This document shows positions 1 through 11,500 of a stretch of 64,000 bases of DNA, piece by piece. Source of the stretch: Rhizodiscina lignyota (taxonomy: Eukaryota; Ascomycota; Dothideomycetes; Aulographales; Rhizodiscinaceae). Position numbers and translations under genes: made by a program. Within the stretch, counting starts at the first letter, position 1. The number at the start of each line of letters is the position of its first letter. The DNA lies in assembly GCA_010015805.1 (NCBI GenBank), contig ML978127.1, forward strand, positions 372,001 through 436,000. Direction: 5' to 3'. A model generated the notes under the pieces. The model worked only from the letters and a program-made list of their open reading frames with translations. It searched no databases and was not told the origin of the DNA.

Positions 1-770
1 TTGGAGGAGACGCCATGATGAAGATGCTAAATTTTTGCTCTTTTTAAGGCAATATCACGGAGGCCCAACTCAGACAAGGACAGTTTCCTGATACCTGCGA
101 ATTTCAAAAGGCAAGGAGATACACAGCTGCAAGATTGCAAGAAATGAACGAAGGCAGCAAAAAGAAAAAAGAAGGCAGGAATATCCCACGAATTCAACTT
201 CGTCCAATACGATTTGAATAATTGAGCTCGAGCATATTCCGTTCTCGGCCATGCCTTTACCCCGGACTCAACGCGCACGGATACGATATGTCGTACGCTC
301 CAAACCTAGCTCAGCTTCCGTCATACTCTTCCCGGTAGAGCGAAGATATGTCGCTACAGAGTACATGGAAATGGACTCCGTCCGCATTGTTTGGAAGAAG
401 CGAAGTCAACGAGCGAATCAGACGCTGACGGGAAATGATTCCGCCTCTAACGAGATAGGGTTAAGCGGGTTCGCAGGGATTGAAGCCCATGGGCATATTG
501 TGGAGTCTGGGGTTCATCGTCACCAACTTTACCACCCAGAATTATTCGGAAGATGGCATGAATCCTGACGCTCTCGGATCGATCGCGGCGAAAGACTAGA
601 GACTAAGTGGCAGCCATGTTCATATATACTTCTCCGCATCATGCACTCTTTCCTTCCCCCCTCTCGGTACATATAGACTCGCTAGCATATCCATCGCTCC
701 TCTGTTCTCTGTCCAAATCTTCACTGGATTCAAATCTCTTTGCTGAATTCTTTATTGTTTCGTAGTAGCG
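1..770. other. Upstream region of the sugar-transporter gene
   Basis: No gene is recognised here. A 105-codon open frame at 251-568 (+) has no domain, signal peptide or family resemblance and is probably chance. The last part is presumably the promoter and leader of the transporter that begins at 771. Confidence 0.5.
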
Positions 771-2758
771 ATGGGAAAGAGTCTGCGTATCACTATATTG
801 GACAGGTGGCTGAAGGGCCGTGTCCAATATAGACTTATGTCCTTGTGCTGCTCCTTGGTTAGACGCACCTTCGCTTTCCGGACAAGAGGTAGCTAACTGC
901 TGTGCAGGCCTTTGCACTATACGGCTACGATGCAGGGGTCTTGGGCGGTGTTCAAAACACACAGCCCTTCTTGAGGGCTATCGGTGTACGACTGAATGAA
1001 TGGTTCTTGGAGCAATGACTAACGTGCGTAGAATCCAACGAATACTTACGCAGTCCCTATGGTTGCATCTTCATATGTTTTGGCGGCAACTGTTGTATCG
1101 ATGTGCGTTGTATTCATCGGTATGCCACTTGGTCGACGGGGCTGCATTCTTATGGGGGACTTGTGCGTTATCGTCGGTTCTGCGATTCAAGCGTCCGCCT
1201 GGTCTCTGCCTCATATTATTGTTGGACGTATTATTTGCGTATGATATCATCCCAACGTAATCCCACAGGGCATCAACTGACTTCCGCAGGGTTTCGGGAT
1301 CGGGGTATGAGTCTCTGCACACTGCCATTTGACCTGGAAATTCTAAACTCACTTTAGTTCATTTCGAGTACTGTGCCAACATACATGGTAAGGCTTTACG
1401 GATTTCAGCACCTGGGAGACAAATCCTGACGATTATTCAGGCCGAGATGAGTATTAAATCCAAAGAGCGCGGTCCCGAGGTTGCTGTTCAATGCGCCTGG
1501 CTTATCTCGGGTATTGCTGTTGCATACTGGATCGACTTCGGGTTCACAAGAATGGACAACCAAGTGTCTTGGGTATGTTCCCTTTCCCTGTGCGTGTTCT
1601 TAAATAACGGCAAATCAGCGCTTTCCAATCGCTGCGCAAGCCTTCTTCGCGATCACGTCCGGAGCGGGAATGCTGTGCTTGCCCGATACGCCAAGATGGT
1701 ATTACGCACGTAATCGCCTGTCAGAGGGTGACCAGGTCCTGTCTTCATTGTGGGGCCTGGAGGCGGAGCACCCGAACGTCCAGCATATGAAGAACGAAAT
1801 CTTGGCGAGTATCCAGGTCGAAGAGGAAGAGCAGAATAAGCTCAGCATCGTGAGCTTGTTCTGGGATAACACAGACCTGCGAGTTGGTCGCCGTATTCGA
1901 ATCTCTTTCCTGATTCTAAGTATTCAATAAATGATGGGTAAGATTTAAAAGGCCAACAGTAGCATGAGTTCCAGTGCTGACCACGGAAGGCATCAATATG
2001 CTGGTGTACTACAGCACGCGCATCTTTGCAAATATCGGCCTTTCCGACTTCCTCTCTCAGCTCCTTGCTGCGGTCATGAATACTGGCTTCGCCATTGGGA
2101 CCTGGCCTCTTCCTTGGCTCATTGAAAGATGGGGAAGACGGCCGATCATGCTGTGGACAGCACTTGTCTGCTTTATCTCAATTCTGATTTTCACGATTAT
2201 GATCGCCCTACCGCATCCTACATTCGCCACACAGTGGACCGCGGTGGCTTTCGTCATTCTGTACAACTTCGCTTTTGGATTCGGCTGGGTTGGGTGAGTA
2301 GTTTATCTTGCCGGGGACTAGCATATGTCGCTAAGTTCGTTCAGATGCCCCTGGTTGTATGGACCAGAAATTGCGCCATTGAAGTATCGTCACATCGGTG
2401 GTGCTGCTGGATCTTTCGGCGAATGGCTGTTCTCCTTCCTCACTGTCTTCGCAGGTGGCATTGCTGTCGAGCGTGTCGGTTGGAAGATCTGGATCTGGCA
2501 AGTGGTTGCATGCGCGGGCATCATACCTTTCGTTTATTTCATGTGCCCAGAGGTAAGCTGCATGATTAACGCGCAATCATAATTCTATGAACTAATGCGG
2601 TACAGACGAGCGGCAAGACCCTTGAGGAGATCGACGTCCTCTTTGTAGCTCCGGGTTACAAGATGCCAGATGCGCTTAACGGTGACATGACGCAGAAGTT
2701 GAATGGCAAGTCGGAAGACGAAATTGTCTACACAGAGAAGGCAACCGAAAAGGTTTAA
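771..2758 (+). CDS. MFS sugar transporter, interrupted by one in-frame stop
   Basis: This is a 12-helix proton-coupled sugar transporter of the fungal hexose/quinate MFS family, acting at the plasma membrane. Ten exons fit: 771-857, 908-985, 1032-1238, 1290-1304, 1358-1387, 1441-1572, 1619-1937, 1990-2293, 2345-2552 and 2606-2758. They give about 510 residues, normal for the family. Family signatures are GYDAGVLGG in helix 1, GRRG and GRII in the first half, PDTPRWYY before the central loop, INMLVYYST in helix 7, ERWGRRP and YGPEIAPLKYR. A TAA at 1928-1930 stands where the family has the second Gln of the QQ pair in helix 7, so the gene may be a pseudogene. A weak donor at 1920 would skip the stop in frame at the cost of six residues. 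The gene converges on a Zn2Cys6 regulator, a common pairing in catabolic loci. The family call is firm; the substrate is unknown. Confidence 0.8.
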
Positions 2759-2939
2759 ACTGAAGTAGACGTAGGAAAATGAGCGGGACGTGAGAATATT
2801 AATGCGACAGGATGCCCTTCGGGATGCTCTGTTTCGTTTGATGGAGAAGATTATATAACCTGAATGAGGCATGGAATTATCGTCGGGGAAACTCATTTGA
2901 GATCGGTATTGCTCTTTTCGTCGCAACCTTTGATTGAGT

Positions 2940-4867
2940 TCAACTGATGAATCTTGGAGGAGGGCCGTGACGCCATTTGTCCTTTGCCATAGCTTCTAGC
3001 ACTCCATCGTCTGTAACTCGACTTATATCCATGAGGCGAGCTCTCATATAGTGCCTTTGTTTTTCAGATATGACAGATACCAGAGTCGAGAGGCTCATTG
3101 ACCATGTGAGGAAACGAACAGTACTAGCTCTCACCCTAACGCCTGGCTGGATTGTCATTGCTTCTTCGAAAGTTCTGGAATTATTAGTCTGTGGCCGGAT
3201 GGATCCAACAAAGCCAAAGTGATAAGGTACGGTCGAACATATGTCGTCTACAAGGCTCCGAATTAGCGTGCTAGCTTCCTGCTTAGTCGTTGCCGGAATC
3301 TGAGATTCGGAATAGGAAATTCCGAATTCATTAAGCAGGTCGAAAGCCTGAGCTATAACGTTGTTCATAAGCAGTCGCAACCCCGATATCGATTCCAGAT
3401 TGCTGCGTGTCCTATAGACACGTAGGCGTGCGCACATGTGCCGTACCAAACGTCATCCTGCTTGAACACGAGCTCTGCGAACCGTACTTTGCTCGTTCGT
3501 GTGACACAATCAGATTTTGAAATTGTGGAGTAGGACCACTCAGGCGGGAGTATGGACGGCCAGGCTGCGAGTGAGCGGTCAATGTCCTGGGCGTCCCGAA
3601 TCAATTGTTCCACGTCTGTTGCACAATGCAGATCTGCATTGCCATGACATGGAAAGTCTACTGAACTTGATCGCAGTATCCTTAGGCTCTGGAAATATTT
3701 TAGAGCTCGGTGCCACAGAGCTGCGACTTTCACAGCGCAAGTATCGAGGTGAAGTGACTCCCCCTCCTCGCCAAAACGGGCTCCATCCTCAAGCCATGAT
3801 GGAACTGTTGATCCACGCATGATACAAGTCCTGATCTATTTCGAACTTAGTGATCCGCCAAGTCACGCGCAAAAAGCATACATGGATGGTATCCACTCAC
3901 CAGTCCTCGGCGAACCACCTTGCTAACGACTAGACTCTCTTTGCTCATCTCTTGTTCTACTCTTAACTTGAGCAGTGCCGCCGCACCTTCATGGTGATAG
4001 AAGCTTCTTGAAAACCTCGATCGCGAATCTGGCGTTCCTATTGGCATATTTTCCGAGTCTTTAGGGCTGAATACGGTGTTCTATATCACATGATCAGGAT
4101 AAATCATAAATGGATATCGAATGGCCTTTATATTCCCTTGGACTGACCTCATATGTGCACATAACCATGACTGTAAGCAGAAGCTCATCACTCATAACTT
4201 GTAGTGCATCGTTAAGGGCCCGCTTGGTATAACTTAATGCCTGTTGATATATCTTGTGGCCCTCGGCCACTGCAGCTGCGCTGTGCTTTGCACGTCCAAA
4301 CGTCGCATGAGAAATAGCTGTCATGACGAGATGGAATGCGGATTCAGGATTTGAACGGATCCACCTCGAAGGGATGTACTTCGCATGGCCATTTGATATT
4401 TCTGGTAAGTTGTCCCGGTAATCCGTATGATTCGAGACGTAATAGTACGTTGCATATACCGAGAGCGGTAGATTTAGCGGTTTAACAATGCTGAAGTTGT
4501 TCTGGTCGATCGGAGTGCCAGATATGAAGACTGACTCGGGTGGCGTGCCGAATGGTTCTTCTCCATGTTTTCTTTCCTCATGTGAGGAGTCCACCGCGAA
4601 TAGCTGATCATTCATTAGACGGCCTCGGGGTCGTCTGCGCCGCCCGCCAGCATAAACATTTTCACTCAAAAATTTGAGATCTCCCTTGTAGCCACTATAT
4701 CCCCAGCAATGGCGATTCCTTTTCTTGCACTGACCACAAATTGGGCGAGTTTCATCGCACTACAAAGCCCCGTTAGATGGTTTACGCAGCATGAGAAGTA
4801 TGATGGACACGCTTACTTTCACGCGCCTTCTTTTGCATGTCGAGCAACCATGACTTGGGAATGGCAT
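2940..4867 (-). CDS. Zn2Cys6 transcription factor, apparent one-base frameshift
   Basis: This is a fungal binuclear zinc-cluster regulator. Exons on the minus strand are 4867-4817, 4759-4148, 4080-3901 and 3835-2940. The N-terminus begins MPFPSHG and holds the six-Cys cluster with spacing C-x2-C-x6-C-x6-C-x2-C-x6-C, split by the first intron just after RRRVK. The middle and C-terminal parts resemble the Fungal_trans_2 type, with FYHHEGAAALLKLR, RGSTVPSWLEDG and LRLLMNNVIAQAF. Exon 4 changes reading frame at a C-run at 3381-3384 (a G-run on the coding strand), between WNRYRG and LRLLMNN. The summed exons are 1739 nt, one base short of 580 codons, which fits one missing base through mutation or assembly error. 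It lies 181 bp from the convergent transporter, so the two may once have formed a small nutrient-use locus. Target genes are unknown. Confidence 0.75.
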
Positions 4868-5555
4868 TGCTGCAATACATCGTTGAAAGCATATGCAGGT
4901 GATTTAAGACCAACCGTGACCACATTGAAGGATGGAGCGTTGTCCCGCTTCTATCGGACTTTAGAGTACTCTACGTTGAGCCAACCTTATGTCCGAGCCC
5001 CTTTAGAAATTATTGACTAAGTCATGTGCTGTTCATCTAAATAGGAGTGCAAAGGCCTAGAGATTGATGGGACCTCATACTAAACTTTTAACGATTACTC
5101 GCATTACACTTGTCTGTGCCGAGAGCTTTTGGTGGAAAGGGGCAGAGCTGAAGACTGCACTGAGATTCTTCATAGCTATCGCGTTACAGCTGCGTGTGAA
5201 GGACGCTCGCAGGATCTGGTTCGATCAGACTTAAATAGTATGAAACGTTAGTATTAAAACGTTAGCTACTCCGTATGGAGGCAAAGACATTCTTCGAGGT
5301 TAGACCCGGATGCACTCATCCAGGTTTTGGCCTGATGGACGTTATGGCTACCTTGAACCCCACAGCGCAGCGCGTCGCGTTGCGGCTTAATTGAGAACGC
5401 GTCGCGCTAACTTTCACTGGCATTCACCAACCTCTCCCTCCCACAGAGACCCGCGAGCTATCAACAGCCTCATGCATACTTCGGCGTTTGAGTTCCTTTA
5501 AAGTGTTTCCTTCTAACTTTCATGTTTTGCTTTCAAGCGAATTGTCCCACCAGCC
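4868..5555. other. Divergent promoter region between the C6 factor and RIF1
   Basis: This gene-free stretch serves a minus-strand start at 4867 and a plus-strand start at 5556. Apart from the CGCGTCGCG pair listed separately, nothing specific was recognised. Confidence 0.6.
5371..5406. promoter_or_regulatory. Two CGCGTCGCG boxes, one containing an MCB-like ACGCGT
   Basis: The 9-mer CGCGTCGCG occurs at 5371-5379 and 5398-5406, and the second copy overlaps ACGCGT at 5397-5402. ACGCGT is the MluI cell-cycle box bound by MBF, which drives G1/S genes in yeasts. The pair ends about 150 bp upstream of the RIF1 start codon, a sensible place for control of a replication-timing gene. Binding by MBF here is inference. 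Confidence 0.4.
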
Positions 5556-8500
5556 ATGGTTCCCACCCGCTTGCTGGATTCTCTCCAACCACGACCTCCA
5601 ACACCGCCTCGGAATCAAGATGAGGGAGGCATTGACGCTGCTCTGAGCTACCTTGATGACAGCAATGAGATTGAAAGGGCTTTAAAGGGCTTTGCACCTT
5701 CCCAACCACTCGATACGCCTCAGCAGACACCTCAATCCTCCGCCAAACCATCGACAACGTCTAAAAGCAAGGCAAAGAAAGTTGACTGGTCACCGCATAC
5801 CAAATACATTCCACCAGCAGAGCAATCTCGAAAATCTGCTGAGAAAAGATCGAGATTGAAGACCCTTCTACCGTCCAGAGAACTGAAGCCAAGTAAATCC
5901 ATCCTGAAGCCACGTCAACTATCCGCATCGCCCTCGTCATACCTTCCAGACGTGTCTGGCTCACCACAAAAACCGCTGTCGACAAGGAAATTCGAATCGT
6001 TCGCAGAGATGCTGGAAGCAGTGATACAAGCGTTAGCGTCGGACCTGAGAGACTACAAGCAGGATGCGTACATAACCTTGTCTGGCGCGTTGAAGACATT
6101 CAAAGATGTTCCAGACATGGATGCACTTCGGCCGAAGCTTGGACTGCTTTGTCGATTCATCATACGAGACATGTCTGCAGCAGATTCACTGACGAACACA
6201 CCGGACACAATTGTAACCACCCAAGCTTGCAAACTGCTACTATCTCTGATGCGAATGCCGGCCATTGACAGCTCTCTTGACGACGATTTCTGTAGCGCGG
6301 TTCTTCGGAAGTCCATCAGCATCGCGGAGGATGAATCAGTGCCCAAGGCTGTCACCTCTGCATTTCTCTCTCTGCTGGTGGAGGGGAAATTTTCTACCCG
6401 TACACTTACCATTGAACGAGCCTCTCGCCTGCTGGACGCAATCCAAGGAATTGAGCGACGTGTCAAAGGCAATAGTGTCATTGCAGCACGCATTCTCATT
6501 TACAAGCGACTCGTAGATCAAGTTCCAGACTTGATGGTCCTGCGAATGCAAGAGTGGCTGGAGCACCTCCTTCACGGCATGCTGAGCAGCGTTGCAGATA
6601 TACGATCTCGAGCTATTGACGTCGCAACCCATGTCGGAATTTCGCTGGGAGGGAAACCTGATGCGTCGAGAGCAATGGTCAATATCTTCAATCAAGAAGG
6701 AGATGATGCGCAGAGTTACGGAGACTATTTCTGCAACAGACTATTTGCGATCATGGGCGGAGGGACCCAGTCAGAAGCAATAAGCGAACCTGATCGATCC
6801 CTAGAAAGAGATGTGCCAAAAATCTGGGCTGCAGTCGTTCTGTTCCTGCACTCTCAGCAGCCAGGTCTTGACCGTTGGAGGTACCTGAAGCCCTGGGTAG
6901 GGATTGCACAGAAGTGCTTCAACTCCAGCGACCTAGAAACGAAGCATCAAATGAGCATTGCCTGGAACCGCCTGGTCTACACTGTCATGCCCACGGCCGA
7001 AACGAGTCGCAGCATTGCCAACACTTTGAAACTACCGCTACTTCCCGAGATGAGCGTCAAAGGGCGTAGCAAAGCCCAGAAGACTCGGAGGGCAAATGCC
7101 TTCAGCAGCTACTTCAATCTATTGTACTATTCTCTCCGCCCAACGGCTTCTCCTGCAGACTGGACATTCTACTGGACACAATATGTTGCTACTATTACCG
7201 GCCATCCTGTCACTCTGAATACGACAGAGGGAGACATTGCCTCCAAGACTCTCTTTGCGCTGTTTGGAGGCTTTGAACCTCGAATCTGGAATGAGAATCG
7301 GGCACATGAAATGCCATATCTAGTCAAAGTAGAAGAGTTGCCAGGCCTGGATCCCAAATGGATCCGGCAGCAAATTAGCGAGATCTTGCAACTCGTGAGA
7401 CTGTTATTGAGTCATGCTCCATGGCCTGAATCAACGCTTGAGAGTACACCGGTATGCGAGATGTGGACGGCGCTCATGACTGCTGTAGCCGAGGCAGGTT
7501 CAAAAGAGATTAAGGCGACTAAAGAGTTGAAGAGCGCAATTGCAAATCTCATGACTTTCATCCACGACATCTGGGCAGACCGAAAGGATTCTTTGGGCTC
7601 TGAGCAGTTCATTGATCGTTTCAATTTCTTGGTCCGCGTCTCTGTTCAGAAACTTGGGCCAATGCATTTCTCCGATCTTATTCTGAACAAGGATAAAAAA
7701 TCACGCTTTGAAGTTGCTCCTACGCCGTCACAATCACACAAGATTTCCGGTTCCTCAGAGTCACCTCTTGGCCATATACTTATGCTTCTCCTCACTGTTC
7801 CAGACACTGAGGATAGTACAAAGGTCAATGCTTTGGCAAAGGCGCTAATAGAGACTTGCCTAGAAAGCAAGAATACCAAGCACGCCCAGCGAGACTTCCT
7901 TGGTGGCTGCGCTTCGACGCTGGTGAGAAATCATGAAGAAACTAATCACTCCTTGGTTTGCGGGATTTGGGCAGATCTAGCTGAAATGGCAACGAAAAGC
8001 CTCGAGGAATCGAACAACTCCCCTTCCGTAGGAGGTACGCAACAGCTTGAGAGTAGCTATCAGATGCTCTTCCGTGTCGTTCGAGCAGGATTTCAGCTTT
8101 GCACTGAAGCAAGTTACGATACCGCGAGGAATCTGATCATAGCCTTCAAAGCTGCGATCAATCATGAGCTCGGAACTGGCGGCACTACATTGATTCTGGC
8201 AGACCAGCTACATAAGGACATCCAAGCTAGTATGGAGCGTGCCCCGAAAGCAAATCTTGCGACTCTCGCACTCTTTGCCGCAGCGTCACTCGAATCCCCA
8301 TACTTGCACATCTCTCTTCGAGATGTGAGGGTAGCATGGAAAAAATTGCATGGCGACACATCAAGAAAACGCTGGGCAAGTGATTTCAACCCATACGAAC
8401 AGACCTCGATCACCCTAGGCCTGTTATGCAAGCTCTTATACAACAGCTTCCATGAAATCAATACAACGTCGACGGTTCTCCTCCTTTCGAATCTCAAGGG

Positions 8501-11500
8501 TTTTCTGCAAAACATGCCCAAGCAATTCCAGGTCGCCGTTTCAAAACCACTTCAATCCGGCATCTCTCAGTGGATCGAAGATTTAGGACAGAAACTGGAA
8601 GGATCTGACGAGTCGACACGGCGTCTGCGGCAGATTACCTCATCCCTGCACGCACAATTGCTTGATATCGTTCAGTCACTTCCAAGCCACAACTCTGCGA
8701 CTTTGGCTTCGTACAAGGATCTCTTCGTTGCTGGTTTTATGAGCCATCGCGCGAGCATTGTGAAAAAGACGGCAAGCGCTTGGAATCTCAGCTTTGGTCA
8801 AGCAGACAGCCTCGAGTATCCGGATACGTTGGTACGCGCGATAGGAAAGAGCCAACGGATGCAAGGAGGGCACGTAGTTGAGGCTTTACGTCTTGCAACT
8901 TTTCCTGAAATACCTGCAGATAAATACGAGGACGTAAGTGCACTGGATACGTTGTCTTCGGAACCAGAACTTGAGGACGATGAGCCATTCACGATCCCCG
9001 GCCCGCCAACATTACTGGCAACAAAGCAAATCCACAGTCTGTCACCAGTACCTACCACTCACAATACTGCTCTGAGGGCTTATCGTCCAGTTTCACGTTC
9101 GTCCAATGCAACACCGAGGTCGAAGCTCCGCCATGAAGACAGCCAGATACAATTTGAACCAATTCATTCTTCCCCACCACCTGCAGCAGGCGATGCAGAA
9201 GAGTCTCAACATCTGACGGAGCATCAGAAGGAGGTCTCTGAGCGTCAACACATAGAAGCAACGACATTATTCTCCGACTTGAATACCTCGTCACCGGCTT
9301 CCATCCTTCGCAGCCCTTCGACAAGAGCCAACATACTGCCGACTGGGGGTACTCCTACATCATCATCCAGTCGCATGAATGCCAAATTAAGGTCTGCATC
9401 TGATGATGAAAATGCGGGAGAGCCAGAGCGGCCTTCAACACCACCATTGCTTCCAGACGCTGGCATGAGCGATGATCTCCCTGGTTCATCGCCAACTCCA
9501 TCTGTGCCGAGTGGTATCGGTAGGAGGGGATCAAGTAGCACTCATATCGGAACTCCTGCGACGGTACGGAGTCTGGTGTTGAATGAAAGCTTCTTTGATC
9601 TGACTTCCTCGCCACCAAAATCAAGTGGAGAAACAGATGTGGTGCCAGAGGTGGAGGAAGAGGCCGATCCAATGATTGGAGCTTCTGAAAACCAGGATGA
9701 TGGCGATGAGACTGCAGTGGACATTCCGGATTCTGGAGCAATGCAAGAGTCAACTGAGGATGGAGCCACACAATCCAGCGCTGAACACAATGGTGATCAG
9801 CTGGTCGACGAAACCGACATCTTCAACGGAAGCACACAGGTCGAAAACACAACCCTTGAAGCGGAGGCGGGGCTTGACGCAGTACCAGTCATCTCACCAC
9901 CCCCACATATAATTCAACAAGATCAGGAGACTGGATGCAGTAAATATGGGTACAAAGATGTGGCTCCTACCGAGCTAGAGACGACCGGACGCGTGACCGA
10001 AATCAAAGCTACAGCAGAGGCACCAAATGACGACAATATCAGAGATGATTGCAGCGATTCTCCAAGTTCAATGGATCCTGAACTACCAGCGGCTCAACTC
10101 GCAGCCGAATATCAAGATTACATGGAACGTCGAAGAAGTCAAACTGAGCCGGGAAACGAAGAGGATTCAACACAAGAGGATATTTCCCATTCGCTCCCAG
10201 ACGTGGATGGACTGTCAGCTGATGGGGACCAGCTCCGGAAGAACCCTGACACAGTTGAGCAAGATCAAGTTGAAAGGCGAAATAAACCAATGTCTCCTCG
10301 GTCTGGCACTCACATTGATGTCCCTGGCACAGCGGAAGAGAATGAAATAGAAGTAGAAAAGGAGATGTCAGTTGAAGAGGCTCTCACGGTTCTAGACTCC
10401 TTTTTCGGCCCCGATCCCACAGATAATAACCCGCAGAATGATGAAACACAGAGTGAAGAGGGACTACCTATCATTTCACATGTCTCCAACACCCAATATG
10501 CAGGCACCAAGCGCAGAAGGGCGCCTGGTGAACATGATGAGCCTAGGAAGACAGCAAAGGCTCACAGGCAAGAATCTCCGGGGCTACGAGAAGAAGCTGA
10601 ACTCCCCGCAAAGAGTACCTCTGCTCCTGCAATCTATCACAGTCCATGGGGCGACTTCAAGTTCTTCAATCCAAACGACGAGGGAGTCCTGGATTGCATT
10701 ACGGTTTCTCCAAGAAGTCGTGGAAAGCGAAAGGCAGGGAGACCAAAGAAGCCCAAAAGCATAGCATCTTCATCCCCGCGTGCTCTGACCCTGAAGGTCA
10801 AGTCAACATTTACACCAGAGAGCATGCGAAAGCGATTTTCGAGTAGGCTGTCGCAAGTTTCGTCCAGTCCTGGACCAGTCCCGGCAGAACAGCCTACTGC
10901 TGTGCCCGCAACTCTTCGAAGATCCATGAGTGGGTTGTCAGTCATATCCAGTCAGCAAGATGTGGAAGAGCAAGACGAGGAAACTCCAGTTGAGAATGAA
11001 ATGCATCGTGCTGAAACGACGGTTCTGGTGAAAGATACGCCGGGCCAGCCACTGCTAAAAAAACGCAAGATCAATGGAGCAGGCAAAGCCTCTCCAGAGC
11101 ATGGTTCACAACATGAGAACGGTCAAGCGGCAACTCGGCGGATATTCAGTCACGTTGAGGTTGAGAGTACACACACTGGTGGCGTCGAGCAGCATGAGAA
11201 TGCCCTAGAAACTCAGAATAGCAATGGACCGGTGGATGGGAACCCTGCTATTCCGGGCACAAACGAGGTCGGCGCAGAGGACGGAACACAGGGAGAGTGG
11301 GCGAGCCAACCGACAACACCTCGTAAGCGCAAGCGAGACAGCTCAACCGCTGGGCCTCATACTGCGGAAGCTTCGTTAGACGCTCATGCCGATGGTGCTG
11401 GCAATGCCAGCGATACGCAGACACCGGTTCAATCTCCGAGGAAGACACCAGCACGGACTCCGATTCGAGAGATCCTAAGCCCTGTTGGAATCCTAAAGGG

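Noticed and set aside
3310-3425. An intron as explanation for the frame change in the Zn2Cys6 regulator
   Set aside because: The only fitting GT-AG pair would remove a conserved family segment (HAAIWNRYRG-LRLLMNNVIA), so a one-base lesion explains the data better.
5210-5240. GGTTCGA-type B-box look-alike suggesting a tRNA
   Set aside because: No matching A box or cloverleaf at tRNA spacing; the same holds for similar strings near 24890 and 31203.
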